A DNA stretch of 64,000 bases from Pardosa pseudoannulata (lineage: Eukaryota > Arthropoda > Arachnida > Araneae > Lycosidae), in NCBI GenBank assembly GCA_032207245.1, contig CM063501.1, positions 62,548,901-62,612,900 on the forward strand, read 5' to 3'. The notes beneath the pieces were generated by a model. The model worked only from the letters and a program-made list of their open reading frames with translations. It was not told where the DNA came from and did not search any database. The first letter of the stretch is position 1. Every line of letters starts with the position of its first letter. Made by a program: the position numbers and the translations under genes. Positions 36,276 to 48,337 of the stretch are shown here, piece after piece.

Positions 36276-36784
36276 TCCCTTAATGCACAGTTTTTTTTTG
36301 AAAAAAGCCGGCCAAAAAAATTAATTTTTTAGTGTAAAAAACACAGTTTAGAACATTGTCTTGCCAAGAAAATTACAAAATTACAAAAATAATCAAAATT
36401 TTTATTGCAATTTTGGATTTTGATAACATTGCAGAAAATTGTCGAATTTAGTAATATTACACACATCGACTTTTTTTATCTTTCTTTTCGAATTCCCATT
36501 TCAGAATAAACATTATTATTAGTAAAAATACTTATTTATGCTTTTAAAACATAAATAATAACAATACTAGTATTTATAAAATTAATCAAACGTTTCTTTT
36601 GTGTGATATATTTCGAAACAAGTTGCAGCACATAGCCCAAAATTTTCAACTATTACACAATTCTCGATTGCATTCGAAAGTGAAAAATTATAGCAACATA
36701 CAGTACAACGCCGCTCGAATTATCTCGAGCGTGCACAGTTTGGCCAATTTAGCGCCAGTTAACTCGAGCGTGCACGTTAAGGGG
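36276..36784. mobile_element. piggyBac-like MITE (509 bp)
   Basis: TTAA lies at both edges (36272-36275 and 36785-36788), the piggyBac target. The left terminus TCCCTTAATGCACA and the inverted right terminus CCCCTTAACGTGCAC are complementary. The right subterminal region carries a repeated CTCGAGCGTGCAC (twice within about 55 bp). Internal sequence is non-coding. Confidence 0.75.
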
Positions 36785-36788
36785 TTAA

Positions 36789-37446
36789 ACATGACCAAGA
36801 TATGGTATCTTTGTCCTTAACATTGTTACTATGCTGTTATCCATACTAAAAAGGGTTATCTTTATCTGTATTATTTCAGCTAATTTCATATTTTAACTGA
36901 TATTTTACCCCGATAGAACAAAGCTTTTGGGAAAACAGGAGAAAAAGATACAACCAACAGCAGAGGCACTTGGTATACCGACTACTGACCACTGACCACT
37001 ATCGTGTAGTCCTCGTTATATATTTATTAACAACCTGTGTTAAATATTTGTTTTACTACAATTTAACCACAGGTTCTGAGCAACTACAGACATTAAAATG
37101 AAGAATCAACTAACCTCTAAAATAATGGCAACTGAGACTAGCTTAATATAAAAAAGTAGATTTATTATAAAAAAAAACATTTATACATCTATTTACAAAA
37201 AAAAGTAATAAGTCAATAATTAAGCTTAGTCAAATCTATTTAAATTACCTCTGACAAATTATATATACATTTAGGAAATTTTTTGTAAGTATAGAGAGAT
37301 GACCTAATCTCGATTTCAAAATGTAATGCAAAAACAATGGGTACCTTTGTGGGTCTAAAGTGTTGGGCCCGGAACACTTCTGGTTGAAGGGTATGAGATG
37401 AAATCTTTACATCAACCGTTGATCTGGGGCTTTCTCCTGAGTCTCT
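36789..37446. other. Unassigned, possible retrotransposon DNA
   Basis: On the minus strand there are AATAAA-type signals near 37025 and 37152, and a long open frame enters from 37584 down to 37240. It could be part of an LTR or leader of an unidentified element. Confidence 0.35.
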
Positions 37447-37499
37447 GTGGTGCGGCCGTACTATTTTGCAGGAAACTTTCTGGCGGACTTGGCTGGAGT

Positions 37500-37712
37500 A
37501 TATAGCAACTTTCTTTTGGGACCTCCGAAACGAACTTCTCTTCTGGGACCTTCTAACCAAACTCTCTGGGTCCTTCTCATCCAACTCTCGTTCTGGGACC
37601 TTCTATCCAAACTCTCTGGGGCCTTCTCATCCAATTCTGTGGGGCCTTCCGATCCAACTCTCTGGGGCCTTCTCCTCCAATTCTCTGGGGCCTTCTCCTG
37701 CAATTCTCTAAC
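37500..37712. repeat. Minisatellite, ~27-30-bp unit (CTCTGGGGCCTTCTCATCCAA)
   Basis: About seven imperfect units of the type TCTGGGGCCTTCTCCTCCAA with lengths that are mostly multiples of three. All three minus-strand frames (37240-37584, 37461-37703, 37577-37885) are therefore open, with repetitive Arg/Pro/Glu motifs (ENWRRRPQRV, RELDRKAPQN). It could be a coding minisatellite or a retrotransposon leader repeat. No family was recognised. Confidence 0.8.
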
Positions 37713-37977
37713 TTAGTCCCCTCCTTCTTCTTGACTCCCAATCGGGATCGTTGCCAGAAAGTCATTGGTCTCAGCAAACCCCGCCCTGAGACCACCAACG
37801 TGAGTAACCTTATCACCTCTAATTGGGCCCTGTCCCTTAGGGACTCATAAATACTCCACAAAGGTACATTCTTATTTAATGTCAAGTACGGAGACAGGAT
37901 TCTTATCTGGGACTGGAATCAGACCCCCGTACAAGACTACAATAATCCGTTAAATTATGGTCCTCTATCTCTAAGGA

Positions 37978-38064
37978 TGTGATGAGGTCAGATTTAGATC
38001 TCGAACATTTTACTTCTTTTATGAATGAAACAATTATATATCAGATCTAAATCGCCTCATCACA
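37978..38064. repeat. ~22-bp-arm hairpin
   Basis: TGTGATGAGGTCAGATTTAG (then ATCT) pairs with AGATCTAAATCGCCTCATCA (then CA), one or two mismatches, with a ~40-bp loop. Confidence 0.75.
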
Positions 38065-38914
38065 ACCACTGACCACAAAACCTTCACCCATTCCGGACAA
38101 GATTTGTCTTACTGGTCCTATGCATTCTATTATTATCTTACAGTTGTCATTTTTGGAATAAAGACCTTTCTTAAAAGAGGAGGTTCAGGAAAGAGGATTA
38201 CTATCGGAAGTTCCCCGAATCGGTACTCCCACGGAACTGTGTGGGAGAAACTCCTCTTCCCCCACCATCACGCATGGAAAATGTCTCTCCATGCTTCAGA
38301 TTTTATGATTACCTGTAGCAGTAATAATTATTTTCCGAATAGCTCACATCTAGAGTATTTGCCTTAAAGTTTTGAAAATAAAAAAATAATAAAAGTGTGC
38401 GTTATACACAGCGACATACTGTAACTTCGGAGCCGATTGAAAATAAAAACATGAATCAATCTATTTGTTAATAGTGAGCATGCTAAACCAACATCCGAGA
38501 ATATAAATTGAACAGATTCCTTAGAATTTTTATGAAAGGATATGCAGCTTATTTTGGGCATTTAGCTATTTCAAAGAAGTATGCGAGTAGTTCACTACAC
38601 TAACATAATGCTTTGGATCAAAATATTATTTTAAAATATACATCAAAACACATTCTTAAAGAAGACGTTGGATTTTTTTCCGTGTTTCATTTAACAATAT
38701 TTGCGAATCAAATATATTTCAGTCTCTGACTTATAACTTTTGCTCCTATTTTCTTGTCAGTACAAAAGGAAATTTATGGGGGCTGCACTCTTACTTTAAG
38801 TAACGAAATCGAATCTATAGGTTTGTCTTTTGAGGGCTATTTTTATATCCAGTGTACAACAATATCCATTAAGCAATGTTTTAAAATTTATTTTCTTTGA
38901 ATAGCCATAAACTT
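38065..38914. other. Gene-free DNA
   Basis: No recognised element or exon; the 87-codon frame at 38104-38367 has no family features. Confidence 0.45.
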
Positions 38915-39060
38915 CTTTTTTTTTTCTACTCGAGGGCTACAGAAACCGGAACTACTACTCAAAGTCATTTTCGAATGGTTACGAATATCCATATCTGCAG
39001 CGGGGTTTATGTCATGGACTTCTGTACCGATAAGAAGCACCCTACCAAGTCATACACAGC
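38915..39060 (-). mobile_element. Degraded tRNA-Arg SINE
   Basis: Minus-strand copy. ACTCGAGGGCTACAGAAACC, TCGAATGGTTACGAATATCC, GGGGTTTATGTCATGGACTT and AAGAAGCACCCTACCA line up with the SINE in reverse. The tail is replaced by a T run. Confidence 0.75.
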
Positions 39061-39464
39061 CCCAACCATTCTCTGTAGTATTTCTTTAAAAAAGAAATAT
39101 GTTCATAATATTGTAAGAATGCTTATTGGTAAAATTAACTGTAGGGGGGAAAGGATCTTCAAAATGATAATTTTCGACCAAAATCATGAACTGATTTTTT
39201 TCATTTAAAATTTTTTTTTTATTTTAATTTTTGTTGTGAAAGGTAAAGGGTTATTAAAGATTTCCTGTTTTTATTTTTCGTATGATGAGGGGGATATCCC
39301 AAAATTCTCTAAATTCTCGTAGATTCATTAGAAAGGGCGAATTTAAGAATGCTTTTTTCATGGCTAAAGTTAATGGGCAAATAGCCAAGTATTCTTTTTT
39401 TTTTTTTAATTTAAACAAATGTTTAAACTTTAAAGTGGTTTTAATATTTTGGATCTGTGGCTTG

Positions 39465-39581
39465 TATGTTGAGTTTGTATGTTTTGTATTTGCATGTTGT
39501 GTATGTGTAGTGTGTGTATGTGTGTTTATGTAGTATATATGGCGTGTAAATGTAAGTTGTATATGTCTATGTGTATGTTGT
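39465..39581. repeat. (TGTATG)-rich simple repeat, left half
   Basis: Degenerate TG/TATG-rich tract interrupted by the LTR at 39582; it resumes at 40088-40205. Confidence 0.85.
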
Positions 39582-40087
39582 TGTAAAAATAATGTCAAGT
39601 TGGCCTAGTGTTTGAGAAAGAAGAAATTAAAACTCATTAAAAACACATCGATAAATATGTCTTGGTTAAATAATTTTATAAAACTAAATGCCTAAGGAAT
39701 ACAATTGGAATACAACTTATCATTTGTAGATACAGACGAATCCCCTGGATTCGGCGTCGGCCTCTAAAGATGACGTTGCTATTCCTTTTTTTCGTGTCGC
39801 TCCAAAATGTCTATCTCGTAAGCCGCGGATACCAGCAGCGTTCACCCTCTTCTCTCCTCTGGTAACAACCTTGTCCTCTAAAAAAATACGACTGCCCTCT
39901 CGAAGAAAAAAACAAGGGTCCATTCAGAACCGAAGGGTCAGAATCACGCCAAACTAACGGGCCCTTCTATTGGTTGGGAGAATTCCGAAGTTTCTTTTAG
40001 TTCAAACCGGTCTTGTACTATATGTCATTGACGATGGCTCACGAGAAGGGGTAAGAAAAGCTGAACCGAATGTAACTTATTGTTACA
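39582..40087. mobile_element. Solo LTR, family A (506 bp)
   Basis: Begins TGTAAAAATAATG and ends TTATTGTTACA. The sister copy at 51692 has the undamaged TGTAACAAATAATG start, giving an 11-bp inverted terminus. A perfect 5-bp target duplication, gttgt, is at 39577-39581 and 40088-40092. The insertion split a TG-rich simple repeat. The body is alignable over its full length with 51692-52205 (shared CTCGTGTCGCTCCAAAA, GGATACCAGCAGC, CTGGTAACAACCTTGTCCTC, GTCATTGACGATGG). No internal coding region remains, as expected after LTR-LTR recombination. Orientation is uncertain because AATAAA occurs on both strands. Confidence 0.9.
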
Positions 40088-40205
40088 GTTGTGTAGGTTT
40101 TGTATGTTATGCATGTATTTGTCTGTGTATGTATGTTGTGTATGTGTGTGTTATGTATATGTATATGGTGCGTGCATATGTACTTCAAATGTATGATGTG
40201 TTTGT
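40088..40205. repeat. (TGTATG)-rich simple repeat, right half
   Basis: Continuation of the tract broken by the solo LTR. Confidence 0.85.
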
Positions 40206-41333
40206 GTATTTTATGATTCCCGTACCGTTTAGTAATTTTTACATTTTCCTCTTTTATAACACTAAAAAACCTTTATTTTAGTATCATTTTCTTATGCATT
40301 GATTTTATTTTTGTATATAATGTGTAGTAACTGATTTAGATAAACAGTATGAAAAAATATTCATTTTTATTTTATTTTAATTATAGGGATTAGAATTGGA
40401 TCATGTTTAGTGATAGAGTTTTCTAATGAAAGGTCTTGTACCCCATTATTAAATTTTTACAATTTACGTGGAAATCAGCTGTAGTATATTCCTAAAACTA
40501 GGGCAGTAACTGCGAAGTTGTTATTAACGAACAGCTGGAAAAACGTGTTAGAAATTTAGAAAATATTTCAAGTTTTCGTAATATAGAATTTTTTTTATAA
40601 AGGTCTTTATTTTCAAGTAAAAAATCGTCTGTTACTAATGAAAATGTAAAAATATTGTTTCTACAGTAGACAGTTAAGTAAGTTGAATTCTATTTGTTGA
40701 ACGCATAAAACAGCAAAGGAAGAAAAACAAATTCCATTAGAAAATAAAGAACTAAAATAATATCAGAAATAAATATGAAGAAATAACTTAATATAGCAAT
40801 TAAGAACAGGGCCTTTAGTAAAAGCATAAAAAATTCAAATTATTAATTGAAAGTTTATTCAGATAGCTAAACTGTTTTATGCAAATATATCAAACCACAC
40901 AAACAATTCTTGGATATTGAAGGAGAAATTACGGAACTCCATTTTATTTCATTGAATACTTTCTTAGATTTTAACAAACACGTTGCTAATGATATCACTC
41001 CGTTCATTCAAATTCAAATCTAAATAATTTACTTCGCTTTATAAAATTAAATAACTGACTTTGAGACGCTATTAATGAACATGTGGTGTTCGTCATGGTT
41101 CATATAAATTCACTAGGCAAATTGCCATGGCTTTACCACTGACGTATGTTCAATTGATACGTAATAACTTTTAAAAGGTCTTGAATCTGGCTTTATATGT
41201 GGATTTTGAGAAATAACGTAAAATTTTTTCTTGGGTAGGTTTTTTAAAAATTAAAATGAAAAAAACATTTTTTGAGAAGTTAATTTTGTTTCTTATTTAA
41301 TTATCCAATTTTTATTCTTATTCAATTTTTTAA
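40206..41333. other. AT-rich gene-free DNA
   Basis: Nothing recognised. Confidence 0.45.
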
Positions 41334-42067
<734 letters not shown>

Positions 42068-42071
42068 TTAA

Positions 42072-43449
42072 CAATGTTCAATGTACATATGTTCAATAAT
42101 TTTAAATAATAAATACATAGTCCAGTATATGGTCGCTGCAGTATTTAATTGTCGGCAATCATGATTTGATTATGTACCATTTCATCATCTATGTTCCATC
42201 AATTAGAAATAAATCTTCTTTTCTTTCCCCAGATCGAAAATCTGCTATATAGATGTCTAGTTTAAGAAAGGAAGAAAGGGCTCAGCTAATTCTGCTGTTC
42301 GATGGACGCAAAAAGTGGTAGAACATGTGCTTTTACATATTCTAGTGATTGAACTGAAGAGTGTGTTAAGAATGTGATTCAACAAATCTAAAAGCTGTTT
42401 TTTCTAGCATAGAGTTTATAGTAGTTAACAGGCTGTATAATATTTTTGGCTTTTGTATTGTCTACAAATGCGTGTCGCTCGAGAGTCATGAAGGAAGAAA
42501 ATAAAACTTACAAGTGATGTAAATATGTTTCCATTATCACGTGTTTCATTCACCATATCATGGGCTTTAGCGAATCCACGATACCTTCTCCAATAAACAA
42601 TAGGCGAGCAGGTACAGAAACGAGGCGTGCAGTCGTCGAGAAAGACAGCAGTGGACGCACACGATATATTTACATATATGTTTAACAAAAAGTTGACATT
42701 AAAATTTTTCTTATATACTAGATGGACCAAATAATATTTTAACTAAAAATTGACAAGTTAAAATTTTCTCACAATGTAATAAAAATTGCAAAATATATTT
42801 AAGGAAAAAAATGATAAATCGGTATTTTCGTCGAAATAAAAATACCTTTAATATTAATTGCAGTGGTGCTGTTTAGATACACTACGAACTAGTTGAAGCA
42901 CGAGGGATTAAGTAAGTTTTTTTCTCATGTCACTTGTCTCAGAAAACACTCCCACATCGGCTTCTCTAAGTAAAATAAAATATACCAAAGCTATAAACAA
43001 CAAAATTAAGATGCTTGGCTTCAACTTATACTTTTCAACTCGCATTTATATACCCATTTCGAGACGTAATTCTTCGTAGAGGGAATTCACTTATCCCTAA
43101 CAAAAGAGATCGCTTTGAAGAAATGTGGAGAGACGTTAATATGGTTATAATCTTGTTTTCTCACAGAGAGATAAATGTAAACTTGAGGAAATAAAACCTT
43201 TTTCTTACGAATTTCCGAGTCAATACTTTTTACATTGGGCTCTGATAATAGTGTGCGCTTATTTATTTATTTATTTGTATATTTTTAACTTTCTCCAGGC
43301 GTGGAAGTTTTTATCAGAAGAGTGAGTGCACGTAGTAAATTGTACAGCGTATAAGAATGTTTATAAATAAATTAAATAAAAATGTCATATTTATTTATAT
43401 ACATCATACAAAAAACATAATATTTTATATCTATTTATACATAATAAAT
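42072..43449. other. Gene-free DNA
   Basis: No exon or transposon recognised. The 101-codon minus frame at 42425-42730 lacks family features. Confidence 0.45.
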
Positions 43450-44600
43450 ATCTTCTTCTTCTTCTCTAGCATTAGAACTTTCTAAAGACCAAGACTATCT
43501 CTAAAAGTTTCTTCCATCTGGAACCATCCTCCGCCACAGTTCTCCACTGGTTGACTTCAATTTCATACAGCGTTTTTCCAACCATATCCATCCATCTGGT
43601 GTTTACCTGGTGGTCTACCTCTTTTCCTTTTTCCATCCACTTTTTAAAATGTAACTTTTTTTGTTGGGTTTAAATCATTGTGTCTATAAATGTGTCCTAA
43701 CCAAATTGATAGATCTTTATAGTTTTCACAATATTTGGTTGTCCGAATTTAGAGTATAGTTCATGATTACAACGGTTTGATTTGATTTGGTTTGGGGGCT
43801 CTACGATCTACCTTTTGCAACACGAGGGCTAATGAGACCGGGACCTACTGCTTAAAGCCGATTTCGAACGGCTACGAACATCCATGCTATAGTGGGATTC
43901 GAACCCACGAACTCTGGTTCCAAAGGCCAGCACCCTAACCATTCAGCCATCGTTCGGCCATGATTACAACGGATTCTCCATACATTATTTTCTTTAACAG
44001 CTCCAAATATTTTTCGTTCAAATATTAATAGCTTATTTTCCTCACATTTGTTCATAGTCCAACACTCGCTTCAATACGTAATTATTAGCTTTACTAAAGT
44101 TTTATAAAAATTAATTTTGGTTTTTATGCTTAAGTGTTTTGATTTAAAGTGATTTCTCAGTCCGAAATAACATTTATTTTCCATATTTAATCTGTTCTTA
44201 ATTTCAATTTTAATATCATTATTTTTGTGTTATGATTGAGCCTAGATATTTGAACTGTTCGACATTTTCAAAGCTGTAATCTCCAATTGTCATTGGTTGT
44301 ACATCAAGTCTGGTGTGTGTTACTGCCATAAACTTTATTTTTTCTGTGTTTATTGTTAGTCCAATATTTTTATCTTCCGGTTCGAGTGCGGAAAAAGCTT
44401 CAATTACTGATTTCCAGGTTCTGCCAATTATGTCAATATCATCTGCATATGTTAAAATTTGTATAAAGTTTTGAAAAAGGTTGATCGTGTCTTAATACCC
44501 GAGTCTCTTATATTTTTTTACAATGCGATATTAAATAATAGATGTGACAGGGAATCTCCCTGCTTCAGCCCTTTTTCTGTAAAAAAGCATTCAGATAGGT
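43450..44600 (-). mobile_element. RTE-like LINE, RT to 3' end, interrupted by a SINE
   Basis: Minus-strand translation gives KGLKQGDSLSHLLFNIAL (RT motif before the active site), then the catalytic block YADDIDIIGRTWKSVIEAF with both Asp intact. Then come INTEKIKFMAV, ENVEQFKYLG and SECWTMNKCEENKLLIFERK, then FGAVKENNVWRIR, the conserved sequence after the RT core. After the SINE it resumes with RWMDMVGKTLYEIEVNQWRT and VAEDGSRWKKLLE. It ends in a (GAA)n tail on the minus strand (43451-43465). A few stops and frameshifts are present, and the 5' endonuclease domain is missing. Confidence 0.9.
43776..43959 (-). mobile_element. tRNA-Arg SINE nested in the LINE
   Basis: Full-length minus-strand copy, read in reverse as tail GGTTTGGGGGCTC, CTACGATCTACC, ACACGAGGGCTAATGAGACC, CCGATTTCGAACGGCT, B box TGGGATTCGAACCCA and A box CACCCTAACCATTCAGCCAT. 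A perfect 13-bp duplication, atgattacaacgg, lies at 43763-43775 and 43960-43972. It sits inside the RTE-like LINE and is therefore younger. Confidence 0.97.
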
Positions 44601-46747
44601 TGGTACATAATAAATATAATAAAATATTAAAAACATTCAATTATCACTTCTTATTTTAATATCAATACAGTTTAATATAAAATACAAAATATAAAGATTA
44701 TTATTGCCATGATTGTTTATTTATTTTATTATTTTTGTATAATGCTCAAAGTTTCTAAAATGTACAAACTATAAAACGTTATTAAAAATACAGTGCAAAG
44801 TTTACACAAATAATCTATATTGTTAACTTTTAAATTTGTAAGATACAGTGTGAAATAGATTTAAAGTTGACTAAAGACTTAAAACTGCTTCACAAATAAT
44901 AGTTTTTTACAGTTACATTGAAAGCTTGTCAACCATTGTACGACTGATTCCAACATAGATTAGATTCTGTCAGCCAAAGTAAAAACTACACACTTATCTT
45001 TTTCTATTCAATTTTAAAAGTGAAAATTTTGATACATTTTTTACTTATGTAAGAAACAAAACTATTAATAAATATTTTTATACAGAAAACTTGAAGTTGC
45101 ATACAATGTTCGTTAGACAACGTAGCACTTATTTGGATGAATATAGAAAAAAACAGGGTCAAAATAAAATTCGTGTACTATACAAAATTCTCAATTTTAG
45201 AAAACTTAAACGTGATATTTCCAGTTTAGTACTCTATTGGATTTCCTCTATGTTTTATAACTTGTTTTTTGTGTTCTTTCATGTTTTAATCTTTAATAAA
45301 TCAAACTGAAAAAAAGCATAGTGTACGAGTTTTACTTCGATTGATTGTTTATTGAATAGAATAATCTCTCTCTGTATAAGTTAGTTATGAAAACATATTA
45401 TAAAGGATCCATAATCCATGGTCGATTCATAATTACAGTCACTCAAATTAAACCTCGCACATTATTCTTGTTATGTTCGGATAGAAATTTTAAAAATGAA
45501 AACCTGAAAATAAAATTAGGAGACATAAATGATAAATTACAAAAAAAAAAAAAATCTTGTTTCTAAGCTTTCTAAAATTGAAAATTTTGTCTAGTTTTAC
45601 TTTTACTCTGCTTTGTAATTTAGTTAAAAATATGTCAAAAATTTCACTTTAAAAACCTGCAATTGAACAAAAACAGTTTAATGTACCAATTTTACTTTGA
45701 CTAACTGGAGAAAATCTTAACGAGTTCAAGCAAACAGTTCTTATTGGTCCACTGTAATAGATGATAGAATTTGTTCTTAAAAAGTATTATTTCGGTATGA
45801 AATTGGATTCATTCAACACGTAATTTATCTTTCAAGAAATCTCTTTTAAAAATATGAATGACGTGAATTTTCTACGATACTATGTTCACAAAATATAAAT
45901 GAAATAAACATGTATGAATTTAAGCAACGCTTTTTCGAAAATTTAGTTTATTTTTTATATTTAGAATATTATACATAATAATTCATTTGAGTGCAATATT
46001 TTCTTATACAATTCATTTTATAGTATGTTATTGTTATATTAAAAATATCTTTCATTATTAGAGCAGATTATTTTTCTATATAAAAAGGTAATATTTTCCT
46101 TTAAAGACTTTCGTATGCCTCAATGCCACTTGCTTGTTTAGTCTGTAAAACAAGTTTTACGGCACAGCGAGTGATATTGCAGAGAAAAAGACAACTTTCT
46201 TGGCCTGAAGGCAAAATTTCCCTTTAAATTAATCGCTTGATTGAATATGCTTTGCTTAGGCTTCAAACTTCTAACAACTTTAAGCTCCAAGAAAAAACAC
46301 GTTCTGCTTTATTTTAATTGGAAGACAAAGTAGAAGATAGAGGAATTTTTCAACAGATATTGTGATGACAATCTAATACATATATTGTGTTAAAAGTATA
46401 ATAGTTTATCAAACATAAAGAAATACAATGTAATTAGGTTCTTTGAGTTTAAGTGTTAAGAATCATCTGTTGAATTTTAAGTATTTTATGATAATCCCTT
46501 ATTTCTTTAACTTTACCTGCTTTGTATTTGCTACTTTTTAGTTTTTTATTTATGCTATTTTTAATTTTTTATTTATGTTTTTGTAGATAACAATATCTTT
46601 CATATTTAAATTTTAATTAGATAATCTAGTTTGATATTTTTTCAAAAAAAACATATTGTATCAGTTTTTATTAATTAAAGCTTTTCAAAACCCAAAGGAG
46701 TGAAATTTTCTTTAAACTTCAGACTGTTGTAATATTTAAAGCTATAC
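44601..46747. other. AT-rich gene-free DNA
   Basis: Only homopolymer runs (A near 45540) and AT-driven frames seen. Confidence 0.45.
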
Positions 46748-47457
46748 TGTTAAAAAGGTAAAAGCTCAGTTGGCTTCTTAGGTGTGATCAGGAATCTAGG
46801 CTGCTTCCGAGATACATATACTACGAGGCTTAGGGTTCACAGATTGAATGAACTTTGTAGATAGTATACAACAGAAGTTTATTGAACTTTTTAAATAAAC
46901 AATAATACAAATCAGCATTACTAATCATGAATAATTCTCGCCCAAAATCGAATCTAAAAAACTAAACTAAACTCCCCAGCACTATAGCCCAACAAGGAAG
47001 CCATGGCCTATGGTTCCAACCATTTGAGACCAAGGGCACTGGGGTGCAAAGCATATGTCTCGGTTGTCTGATCAACTTTACTTGGAACCAAAATAGAAAC
47101 ACAGTATACACAAACATAGTGTACTTAAATACAACAGTACAACAGGCGGGGCATATTATCACACTTCAACTAGAGAAGAGAGCTTCTTAACTTAGATATG
47201 CTTTGAACGACTGACCCTCTGAATGCAACTGAACTGAATTAACCAGCTTTCACACTTTTTTATAGGACCAAATAACTTTCTGGAAGATACCAGACCCCAA
47301 ATATCCTTAAAACTTTCGCCAACTTGGCAAGTTTGGTGACAAAAATTAGTCGCTAAAACATCACCAATGAGCTCCTCCCACTGGCGAGTTACCATAGATA
47401 TTCCATATAAACATTAGCTCTATAACCGAAGTATTTACTCGCTCCAAATTCATAACA
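46748..47457 (-). mobile_element. Gypsy-type 3' LTR with polypurine tract (about 710 bp)
   Basis: On the minus strand the LTR begins TGTTATGAATTTGG at 47457. It has a TATA box (TATAAAAAAG, 47255-47264) and an AATAAA (46878-46883), and ends near 46748 with TTTTTAACA. Directly upstream on the minus strand is a purine run, CAAGAGGGGGCAA (47458-47471), the polypurine tract position that primes plus-strand synthesis. It is therefore the 3' LTR of a minus-strand element whose internal part would lie above 47458. No gag-pol block was recognised there, so the body is deleted or decayed. The left edge is less certain than the right. Confidence 0.6.
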
Positions 47458-48337
47458 TTGCCCCCTCTTGTGCACTGCTTTTACAGGGCAGTACATGTCC
47501 TGAGCAGGTGATAAAAATGTACATAACAGTATAACTCATTGCGACCTGCAAGTCAGAGATCTGTTACTTAAGTCCCTGCACTAAATCTATAATGATGAAG
47601 AGAAGTCAAAATTGTGAAGTTTCGACTCCAAATTGCACGACTTGCAATTATTTAGATTCTGTTTCATATGTTCTTGAATGTAAAATATATACAACGAAAA
47701 GGGATAAACTTGTAAGAAAAACCAAACCAAACATGTCTTTGAATATGATCGGTTTTCAGCAAGAACACTTATCTTAATCAAAAGTAGTTTGTTTCTGTCT
47801 TGCAGTTGATCCGGGAAATGGATTTTGATGCCTCACGTTAAAGGACGAACATTTATTCATGTGTTTGCCCTGCTGCTATATTGATTTTTTCCTGCATTGA
47901 TGCTCTTTTCCAATTGTGTATTTCTACATATATTAATGACTACGTCATTTTTGGTCTCACCTAAATTAGGGAAATGAGAGTTACGAAAATGTGTAACGAA
48001 ATTTATACCACAACTTTTCACTGTTATTTTTGTTTAAAATGATATAATCCATTAAAAACATATAAACAGAAAATAGAAGAAAAAGTTATGTGAGTGCTTA
48101 ATAACCGTATAGTCTAACGCAAGATGATTGTTGGGAAAGAAAACTTTAAAACCCTTTGGATATCTCCAAATAAGAGATTTATTATATGACGTACGTTAGA
48201 TAAAAAGCTTTAATTTTCATACGTCTATATGAAAAATATAACGAAATTCAGGACACTAAATTATTTTTCACTTAAAGTATAGTCATTGTGCAATCACATA
48301 TAACATAAAAGAGTTCCAAGCATTAGATATGACTATC
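47458..48337. other. Possible gypsy interior remnant, otherwise unassigned
   Basis: Begins with the polypurine tract. The next ~100 bp (GCACTGCTTTTACAGGGCAG) looks like retrotransposon 3' non-coding sequence, then AT-rich DNA without recognisable domains. Confidence 0.35.
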
